A DNA stretch of 11,836 bases from Symbiobacteriaceae bacterium. Lineage in GTDB: Bacteria; Bacillota_E; Symbiobacteriia; Symbiobacteriales; Symbiobacteriaceae. The stretch is from positions 1 through 11,836 of the forward strand of contig DAHVXO010000325.1 of assembly GCA_027356675.1 (NCBI GenBank). The letters are read 5' to 3'. Below, piece by piece: positions 6,611 to 11,836 of the stretch. The notes under the pieces are model-generated. The model was not told where the DNA came from and ran no database searches. It saw only the letters and a program-made list of their open reading frames with translations. The position numbers were made by a program, and so were the translations under genes. Every line of letters begins with the position of its first letter. Position 1 is the first letter of the stretch.

Positions 6611-8722
6611 ATGATGGAGGCGAATCCCCTTGCAAGTGATTGCAGGGGAGCTGGTCCCGTGCTCAGATTGGTGATCGTCGGTGCCGGCAAGGGTGGCAGT
6701 TCACTGCTACGCGCCTTTCGGAACATGACCAACCGGGTCGAGGTGGTCGGTATTGCGGACCAGAACGCACACGCCCCGGGTCTGGCGCTGGCCCGGGAGA
6801 TTGGCGTGCCCACCACGACGGATTTCACCGGCCTGGTCTGCCTGCCCGAAGTGGAAGTGATTGTTCAGGCGACCGGCCAACCTGGCCTTGACGCTGAGAT
6901 CAAGCGCCTGAAATGGCCGCAGGCAATCATCGTCGAAGGGATCGCCATGAACCTCATGCTCTCCTTCGCCCAGGAGGGTGAGAGCCTGCTCAAACGCCTG
7001 GAGGTCAAAGAGCGGGAACGGGATGTGATGCTCGATTCCACCCACGACGGCATGCTGGCGGTCAACGCCTCCGGCGTCGTGACGCTCTGCAACCGGTCGG
7101 CAGAACTGCTGATGGGCGTGCAGCGCAGCCACGTTCTGGGGCGGATCGCAGCGGATATCATCGCGGGCACCCGGCTCCACGAGGTGCTGCGGACCGGCCG
7201 GGCGGAGCTGAACCAGCAGCAGCGGGTCGGTCGGACGACCATCGTGACCAACCGGGTGCCCGTGCGCGACCGTGACGGCCGCATCGTGGGCGCTGTGGCC
7301 GTCTTCCGGGACATTACCGAGGTCAAGACCCTGGCGGACGAGATCGGCGGCCTCCGAGAGATGAAGGTGCTGCTGGAGGCAATCTTCAATTCGACCCAGG
7401 ACGCCATCTCGGTGGTAGATGTCAACGGGCTGGGCCTCATGGTCAACCCGGCCTACACATCGCTCACCGGCATGTCGGCCGACGAGGTGGTGGGCAAGCC
7501 TGCCACTGTCGACATCGCTTCAGAGCAAGAGTCCATGCACCTGCAGGTCCTGCGCACCCGGCGTCCGGTGCGGGGAGTGCCCATGCAGGTGGGGCCGAAG
7601 AAGCGGGACGTTGTGGTCAACGTCGCCCCGATCATCGTGGATGGCGAGTTGAAGGGCTCCGTGGGCGTCGTCCACGATGTCTCGGAGATCACCCGGCTGT
7701 CGGCCGAGCTGGAGCAACAGAAGAAGCTGGTCCGGCGGCTCACATCCAAGTACACCTTCGCCGAGATCGTGGCGGAGAGTCCGGTGATGCAGCAAGCGGT
7801 CGACCAGGCGATGCGTGCGGCCGAGACCCCCGCCACAGTCCTCCTGCGGGGGGAGAGCGGCACCGGCAAGGAATTGTTTGCCCACGCCATCCATAACGCC
7901 TCCAGCCGGCGGGCAGGGCAGTTCATTCGGGTCAACTGTGCGGCCATCGCCGATACGCTGCTAGAGTCCGAGCTCTTTGGCTACGCCGATGGTGCCTTCA
8001 CGGGCGCCCGCAAGGGCGGCAAGCGGGGGCTCTTTGAGGAAGCCAACGGCGGGACGCTCTTTCTCGATGAGATCGGCGAGGTCTCCATCGGCCTGCAGGC
8101 CAAGCTCCTACGGGTGTTGCAGGAGAAAGAGATCGTCCGGGTCGGCGAGGCCAAGCCTATCTCGGTGAACGCCCGGGTTATTGCCGCCACCAACGCCCAC
8201 CTCGAGGACCTGATCGCCCGTGGCACCTTCCGCGAGGACCTTTACTATCGGATCAACGTAGTGCCGATCGTGATCCCGCCCCTGCGTCACAGGCGGGAGG
8301 ATATTGCGCGCCTCGTGGCCTATCTGATCGAAAAGTTCAACGTGGAGTACGGGCGGCACGTGCAGTCGATCTCACCGGCGGCTATGGACGCACTGATGGA
8401 ATATGCGTGGCCAGGCAACGTGCGGGAGTTGGAGAACATCGTCGGCCGGGCGATGATCGCCATGACGATGTCGGACACGGTGATCGAGTCTCACGTCCTG
8501 CCCCCGCTGGGGGCGGGACGGGGGATGCCGACGGTCCCAGGAGCGGCGGTGCGCCACCCCGGCATCGCCGCCACCCTTGACGAAATCGTCGGCGCAGCGG
8601 AGAAGTCTGCGCTGCTCAGGACCCTGGAGGAGACTGGCGGCAACAAGACAGAGGCCGCACGTCGCCTCAGGATTGCTCCCCGGACGCTGTACTACAAGTT
8701 GGAGAGACATAACCTGCTATAG
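6611..8722 (+). CDS. bkdR: Sigma-54-dependent activator with N-terminal Rossmann-like region, two PAS domains, AAA+ and Fis-type HTH (BkdR-like)
   Basis: 703 residues if the ATG at 6611 is used. Residues 18-125 look like a Rossmann nucleotide-binding unit: strand LRLVIVGAGKGG with GxGxxG at 24-29, strand VEVVGIAD, then VEVIVQATG. PAS domains follow at about 132-240 and 250-358, then a short coiled coil (360-380). The AAA+ domain (384-615) has Walker A GESGTGKE (414-421), the sigma-54 contact loop GAFTGA (461-466), Walker B LFLDE (483-487) and arginine residues in FREDLYYR. A Fis-type HTH (about 673-700) ends the protein. Such enhancer-binding proteins remodel sigma-54 holoenzyme; the -24/-12 promoter right after this gene makes buk-ptb-leuDH the evident target, as BkdR does in Bacillus. 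The symbol rests on context and C-terminal architecture. Start uncertain: ATG 6611 has AGGAA 6 bases upstream, but GTG 6659 (687 aa) has CAGGGGAG 8 bases upstream and begins right at the Rossmann strand. Confidence 0.93.
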   Translation: MMEANPLASDCRGAGPVLRLVIVGAGKGGSSLLRAFRNMTNRVEVVGIADQNAHAPGLALAREIGVPTTTDFTGLVCLPEVEVIVQATGQPGLDAEIKRLKWPQAIIVEGIAMNLMLSFAQEGESLLKRLEVKERERDVMLDSTHDGMLAVNASGVVTLCNRSAELLMGVQRSHVLGRIAADIIAGTRLHEVLRTGRAELNQQQRVGRTTIVTNRVPVRDRDGRIVGAVAVFRDITEVKTLADEIGGLREMKVLLEAIFNSTQDAISVVDVNGLGLMVNPAYTSLTGMSADEVVGKPATVDIASEQESMHLQVLRTRRPVRGVPMQVGPKKRDVVVNVAPIIVDGELKGSVGVVHDVSEITRLSAELEQQKKLVRRLTSKYTFAEIVAESPVMQQAVDQAMRAAETPATVLLRGESGTGKELFAHAIHNASSRRAGQFIRVNCAAIADTLLESELFGYADGAFTGARKGGKRGLFEEANGGTLFLDEIGEVSIGLQAKLLRVLQEKEIVRVGEAKPISVNARVIAATNAHLEDLIARGTFREDLYYRINVVPIVIPPLRHRREDIARLVAYLIEKFNVEYGRHVQSISPAAMDALMEYAWPGNVRELENIVGRAMIAMTMSDTVIESHVLPPLGAGRGMPTVPGAAVRHPGIAATLDEIVGAAEKSALLRTLEETGGNKTEAARRLRIAPRTLYYKLERHNLL
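6626..6648 (+). repeat. Imperfect palindrome at the bkdR start, matching the buk-upstream half-site
   Basis: CCCCTTGCAA at 6626-6635 and TTGCAGGGG at 6640-6648 pair with one bulged T around GTGA. The right half contains ATTGCAGG (6639-6646), the exact half-site of the palindrome upstream of buk. It overlaps the Shine-Dalgarno-like CAGGGGAG in front of GTG 6659. If that GTG is the true start, this is a leader operator suited to autorepression. If ATG 6611 is used, it lies inside codons 6-13. Confidence 0.4.
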
Positions 8723-8739
8723 CGCTCTCAGCGTGCTGC

Positions 8740-8757
8740 CCTGCAATAAATTGCAGG
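8740..8757 (+). promoter_or_regulatory. Candidate upstream activator site (palindrome) for the sigma-54 activator
   Basis: CCTGCAATAAATTGCAGG has two 8-base arms (CCTGCAAT and ATTGCAGG) around a central AA. Its centre is about 74 bp upstream of the -24 element, a usual position for an enhancer-binding site. It lies 17 bp after the activator's stop codon, in non-coding DNA. That it binds the adjacent activator is inferred from position and from the repeated half-site at 6639. Confidence 0.6.
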
Positions 8758-8788
8758 CAAGCGCCTGCGGACATTTGCAGGCGCTTGC
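8757..8788 (+). repeat. 12-bp perfect inverted repeat with 8-base loop upstream of the sigma-54 promoter
   Basis: GCAAGCGCCTGC (8757-8768) and GCAGGCGCTTGC (8777-8788) pair perfectly around GGACATTT. The right arm continues the TTGCAGG theme of the palindrome beside it (TTTGCAGG at 8774-8781). It may be a second binding site for the activator, a strong hairpin ending the activator mRNA, or both. No T-tract follows. Confidence 0.6.
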
Positions 8789-8821
8789 TGACCAACCACG
8801 GTGTCAACACCCCTGGATGGC

Positions 8822-8837
8822 TGGCACGGAAGTTGCA
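8822..8837 (+). promoter_or_regulatory. Sigma-54 (-24/-12) promoter of buk-ptb-leuDH
   Basis: TGGCACGGAAGTTGCA matches the sigma-54 consensus TGGCACG-N4-TTGCW at every defined base, with GG and GC ten bases apart. Transcription would start near 8848, about 37 nt before the buk start. An enhancer-binding protein gene sits directly upstream, as expected. Confidence 0.92.
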
Positions 8838-8870
8838 CAAGAACTAGATGGCTGCGAAAACCTGATTATG

Positions 8871-8879
8871 AGAAGGTGG
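8871..8879 (+). promoter_or_regulatory. Shine-Dalgarno that supports the TTG start of buk
   Basis: AGAAGGTGG ends 5 bases before the TTG at 8885. The upstream in-frame ATG at 8801 lies before the sigma-54 promoter and cannot be in that transcript. Confidence 0.6.
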
Positions 8880-8884
8880 CCGCT

Positions 8885-9952
8885 TTGCCGGAACGAATCC
8901 TGGTCATTAACCCAGCAGCGACAGCAACCCATGTGGCTGTCTTTGACGGCGAGACCCAGGTGGTGGCGGCGGAACTGAAGCACACCCCCGAGGAGCTCGG
9001 TGCCTTCGACCGCGTCTGGGACCAGTATTTGCTGCGCAAGGACCGGATCACCGCCTTCCTGAGCCGGAGCGGCATCGCCTTGGCTTCCATCAACGCGGTG
9101 GTCGGACGAGGCGGCCTCCTCAAACCGATCCCCGGCGGGACCTACGCCGTGGGTGCCGCCATGCTGGAGGACCTGCGGCGGGGGATCCAGGGTGAGCACG
9201 CCAGCAACCTGGGCGGCATTCTGGCCTATGGGATTGCCCGGGTACACGGGATTGCGGCCTTCATCGTCGATCCGGTGAGCACCGATGAGATGGATGCGAT
9301 CGCCCGGATCTCGGGATTGCCGGAACTGGCCCGCACCAGCCTCTGCCACGCCTTAAACATGCGCTGGATCGGTCGGCGAGCGGCGGCCGAACTGGGCAAA
9401 CGCTACGAGGAGTCACGCCTGGTCATCGCCCATCTTGGAATGGGGATCTCTGTGGCAGCCCACCGGGCCGGGCGGATCGTCGATACGAATAATGCCAACG
9501 ACAGCGGCCCTTTCACGCCCGAGCGGGCAGGCACCTTGCCCGTGGGGGATCTGGTCAAGCTCTGCTTCTCCGCCAAACATACGGAGCGGGAGCTGATCCG
9601 GCGACTGACTAGTCAGGGCGGGCTCTACGTCCACCTGGGGACCAAAGAGATCCCAGAGGTAGAGCGCAGAATCGAGCAGGGCGATCCCGTGGCACACTTG
9701 GTCTACGAAGCGATGGCGTACCAAGTGAGCAAGGAAATCGGCGCCATGGCCGTTATACTAAAGGGTGACGTCGACGCACTGGTCATCACCGGCCCGCTCG
9801 CCCACTCGTCTCTGCTGGTGGGCTGGATCCAGGAGCGAGTCTCCTGGATCGGGCGGCTGTTGGTCTATCCGGGCGGCGACGAAATGCATGCCCTGGCAGC
9901 GGGTGCTCTCCGCGTGCTCAGAGGTCAAGAGGAGGCGCTGGCGTACACATGA
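8885..9952 (+). CDS. buk: Butyrate (branched-chain fatty acid) kinase, with altered N-terminal phosphate motif
   Basis: 355 residues from a TTG start, the usual Buk length. It belongs to the ASKHA acetate/butyrate kinase fold and would convert acyl-phosphate and ADP to acid and ATP. By position, catalytic residues known from acetate kinase are kept: N9, R75 (GRGG), H105 (EHASNLGG), D129 (VDPVSTDE), R214 (TPERAG) and E333 (GGDEM). HLGMG (183-187) stands for HLGGG/HLGNG. The oddity is the N-terminal motif: Buk proteins normally read NPGSTSTK, but here it is NPAATATH, so two Ser and the Lys that contact phosphate are missing. The frame opens at 8801, but that start precedes the sigma-54 promoter. 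TTG 8885 has AGAAGGTGG upstream and begins right at the first strand. It overlaps ptb by 4 bases (ATGA), so the pair is translationally coupled. The order is buk-ptb, reversed and without the intervening bcd of Bacillus. Confidence 0.92.
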   Translation: MPERILVINPAATATHVAVFDGETQVVAAELKHTPEELGAFDRVWDQYLLRKDRITAFLSRSGIALASINAVVGRGGLLKPIPGGTYAVGAAMLEDLRRGIQGEHASNLGGILAYGIARVHGIAAFIVDPVSTDEMDAIARISGLPELARTSLCHALNMRWIGRRAAAELGKRYEESRLVIAHLGMGISVAAHRAGRIVDTNNANDSGPFTPERAGTLPVGDLVKLCFSAKHTERELIRRLTSQGGLYVHLGTKEIPEVERRIEQGDPVAHLVYEAMAYQVSKEIGAMAVILKGDVDALVITGPLAHSSLLVGWIQERVSWIGRLLVYPGGDEMHALAAGALRVLRGQEEALAYT

Positions 9953-10788
9953 CATCCTTTGATGAACTGCTGAAGGCTGCCCAGGCGAAGGCCGCCAAGC
10001 AGATGCCCGTTCTGGCGATCGCACAGGCGGGTGACCACCACATCGCGGAGGCCGTCCGCGCGGCGGAGGGACTTGGTCTGGTGCGGGGGCTCCGGATTGA
10101 GCGGGATGATCCGGCCGAGGCCGCCCGGGAGGCTGTGGCCGCCGTGCGGCGAGGTGAGGCTCACCTGCTCATGAAGGGCTTGCTCCAGACTGCGACCATC
10201 ATGAAGGCGGTTTTGAACCGGGATGAAGGGCTGCGCACCGGCCGGGCGTTGTCCCATGCGTGTGCGTTTGAGATCCCGGGGTGGTCCAAGCTGGTCTTCA
10301 TCACCGATGTGGCGCTGAACGTGGCGCCGGACCTCGCCCGCAAGGCGGACATCATCCGCAACCAGGTGATCATGGCCCAGGCCCTGGGGATCAAGCGGCC
10401 CAAAGTGGCGGCCCTGGCCGCCGTCGAGACGGTCAACCCGGACATGCCCGCTACGGCCGATGCTCGCCAACTCCAGGAGATGGCCGAGCGGGGCGAACTG
10501 GGCGAGTGCGACGTGCAGGGCCCGCTGGCCCTCGATCTGGCGGTCTCACCGGAGTCCGGGGTGACGAAGGGTGTCAGCGGTCCCGTGGTCGGCGCTGCCG
10601 ACATCCTGCTGGTGCCGGATATTGAAGCCGGCAATATGCTCTACAAAGGTCTCGTGTACTTTGCCAAGGCGCGGCCGGCGGGGATTATCATGGGGGCCAA
10701 GTGCCCGGTGGTCCTGCTTTCTCGGGCGGATTCGCCCGACGCCAAGCTCATGTCCATCGCCCTGGCAGTGCTGTCTGCTGAAGGATAA
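9949..10788 (+). CDS. ptb: Phosphate butyryltransferase (phosphate acyltransferase)
   Basis: 279 residues of the PTA/PTB family, which converts butyryl- or branched acyl-CoA and phosphate to acyl-phosphate and CoA in the cytosol. Family runs are intact: LLMKGLLQT (73-81), CDVQGPLALDLA (187-198), ADILLVPDIEAGNML (217-231) and GAKCPVVLLSRADS (249-262). It is about 20 residues shorter than typical Ptb. The missing part seems to be the segment after EGLGLV that normally carries an ILVGD-type strand. The ATG overlaps the buk stop as ATGA; the nearest Shine-Dalgarno (GAGGAGG) is somewhat distant, which fits coupling to buk translation. Its product acyl-phosphate is the substrate of Buk. Confidence 0.94.
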   Translation: MTSFDELLKAAQAKAAKQMPVLAIAQAGDHHIAEAVRAAEGLGLVRGLRIERDDPAEAAREAVAAVRRGEAHLLMKGLLQTATIMKAVLNRDEGLRTGRALSHACAFEIPGWSKLVFITDVALNVAPDLARKADIIRNQVIMAQALGIKRPKVAALAAVETVNPDMPATADARQLQEMAERGELGECDVQGPLALDLAVSPESGVTKGVSGPVVGAADILLVPDIEAGNMLYKGLVYFAKARPAGIIMGAKCPVVLLSRADSPDAKLMSIALAVLSAEG

Positions 10789-10816
10789 AGGTTCAACTTG
10801 AAGGGCCGAGGCTGTG

Positions 10817-10824
10817 AAGGAGGG
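10817..10824 (+). promoter_or_regulatory. Shine-Dalgarno of the leucine dehydrogenase gene
   Basis: AAGGAGGG, an essentially perfect anti-16S match, lies 8-9 bases before the ATG at 10833. It decides this start over the nearby out-of-frame GTG. Confidence 0.75.
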
Positions 10825-10832
10825 TCCGTGGG

Positions 10833-11836
10833 ATGGGTATTTTCGAGCAGATGGAACAGTACGGCCACGAGCAACTGGTGTTCTGCTATGACAAGGCATC
10901 GGGACTCAAGGCAATCATCGGGATCCACAACACCGTGCTGGGACCGGCGCTGGGTGGGACCCGGATGTGGAACTATGAGAAGGAAGAAGATGCCATTACC
11001 GACGTCCTGCGGCTCTCCCGTGGCATGTCTTACAAGAACTCGGCTATGGGACTCAATCTGGGCGGCGGCAAGGCCGTCATCTGGGGGAACGCCAGGACGG
11101 ACAAGAGCGAGGAGCTGTTCCGGGCCTTCGGTAAGTTCGTCCAGTCCCTCGGCGGTCGGTACATCACCGCTGAAGATGTTAACACGAACGTCGAAGACAT
11201 GAACTATGTACTCATGGAGACTGATTCGGTGGTCGGCCGGGGCGATGTCTCGGGCGATCCCTCGCCGGTAACGGCCTTCGGCGTTTACCGGGGTGTCAAG
11301 GCAGCGGCGAAGGTGCAGTTTGGCAGTGAGTCGCTCAAGGGCAAGGTCATTGCCGTCCAGGGGTTAGGCAAGGTGGGCTATCACCTGTGCGAGCACCTCC
11401 ACGACGAGGGGGCCAAGCTGATCGTGACCGATATCAGCCAGGAGAACATCGACCGGGTGGTCAAGGAGTTTGGTGCCACGGCCGTGGCCCCGGACCAGAT
11501 CTACGGGGTCGCATGCGATATCTTCTCCCCCAACGCCCTGGGCGCTGTGATCAATGATCAGACGATCCCGCAGCTCAAGTGCAAAGTGGTCGCCGGCAGT
11601 TCCAACAACCAGCTCAAGGAGCCAAGGCATGGCGATGTGCTGAAGTCGCTGGGCATCCTGTATGCCCCGGACTTTATCATCAACGGCGGCGGAGTCACGA
11701 ACGTGGCTGAGGAGTTCAACCCCAGTGGCTACAACCGGGACCGGGCGTACGCACGGGTCTCGACGATCTACGACAAACTCATGAAGGTCTTCAAGATCGC
11801 AGCCGAGCAGGATATCAGCACGGCGAAGGCGGCGGA
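10833..11836 (+). CDS. bcd: Leucine (branched-chain amino acid) dehydrogenase, 3' end cut by window edge
   Basis: 334 codons are visible and open to the right edge; full-length enzymes are about 364 residues, so roughly 30 are missing. It belongs to the Glu/Leu/Phe/Val dehydrogenase family and deaminates Leu, Val and Ile with NAD+ to 2-keto acids. Numbering matches characterised leucine dehydrogenases closely: K68 (RGMSYKNS) and catalytic K80 (NLGGGKAVI), D115 (AEDVNT), then the NAD-binding GLGKVG (177-182) with an acidic residue (TD) at the end of the next strand, and ending motifs SSNNQL and [12 protein letters not shown]. Valine dehydrogenase is an alternative name for the same fold. It begins 44 bp after ptb on the same strand with no visible terminator between, so it is part of the sigma-54 operon. 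Genes for the branched-chain keto acid dehydrogenase would be expected beyond the edge. Confidence 0.95.
   Translation, partial: MGIFEQMEQYGHEQLVFCYDKASGLKAIIGIHNTVLGPALGGTRMWNYEKEEDAITDVLRLSRGMSYKNSAMGLNLGGGKAVIWGNARTDKSEELFRAFGKFVQSLGGRYITAEDVNTNVEDMNYVLMETDSVVGRGDVSGDPSPVTAFGVYRGVKAAAKVQFGSESLKGKVIAVQGLGKVGYHLCEHLHDEGAKLIVTDISQENIDRVVKEFGATAVAPDQIYGVACDIFSPNALGAVINDQTIPQLKCKVVAGSSNNQLKEPRHGDVLKSLGILYAPDFIINGGGVTNVAEEFNPSGYNRDRAYARVSTIYDKLMKVFKIAAEQDISTAKAA

Noticed and set aside
8801..8884. Butyrate kinase start at the ATG 8801
   Set aside because: This ATG precedes the sigma-54 promoter and would not be in its transcript; the added 28 residues do not look like Buk.
1..11836. tRNA, rRNA, CRISPR arrays, insertion sequences or a defence system
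   Set aside because: I saw no clover-leaf sequence, spaced direct repeats, transposase or terminal inverted repeats; nearly all sequence is explained by the listed genes and their leaders.

Overview
The window suggests a GC-rich, endospore-forming member of the Bacillota. It carries SpoIVB and Spo0A, the sporulation signalling protease and the master response regulator, side by side. Shine-Dalgarno sequences are strong and purine-rich, and GTG and TTG starts occur. The combination of high GC and Clostridia/Bacilli-type genes would fit a lineage such as Symbiobacterium, Thermaerobacter or Limnochorda, but the genus is inference only.

Left part (1-3821, minus strand): a HAD-fold nucleotidase-like gene, then two ABC sugar-type permeases (UgpA/UgpE-like) and a lipoprotein solute-binding protein whose last residues run off the left edge. 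The order is nucleotidase, permease, permease, binding protein, and no ATPase gene is present. The binding protein has its own leader of about 125 bp, which contains an exact Spo0A-box sequence.

Middle part (4100-6550, plus strand): spoIVB, then spo0A. Between them lies a near-consensus sigma-A promoter with 0A-box-like repeats around its -35. The first 190 bp of the open frame in front of spo0A is leader, not coding: the true start is a GTG that gives a 268-residue protein of normal length.

Right part (6611 to the right edge, plus strand): a sigma-54-dependent activator followed by butyrate kinase, phosphate butyryltransferase and leucine dehydrogenase (cut by the right edge). This is the front of a branched-chain amino acid / branched acyl-CoA (bkd-type) operon. 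A consensus -24/-12 sigma-54 promoter lies just upstream of the kinase. Inverted repeats built on the half-site ATTGCAGG lie in the preceding 80 bp, where an enhancer-binding protein would sit. The same half-site recurs at the activator's own translation start. The activator has an N-terminal Rossmann-like nucleotide-binding region ahead of two PAS domains, AAA+ and HTH. Leucine dehydrogenase would deaminate branched amino acids to 2-keto acids. Acyl-CoA made from them (genes presumably beyond the right edge) would be turned by Ptb and Buk into acyl-phosphate and then acid plus ATP.

No novel defence system, mobile element, CRISPR array or structural RNA was seen. The most unusual items are the Rossmann-fused sigma-54 activator with its palindromic sites, and a butyrate kinase that has lost the Ser/Ser/Lys residues of its N-terminal phosphate motif.
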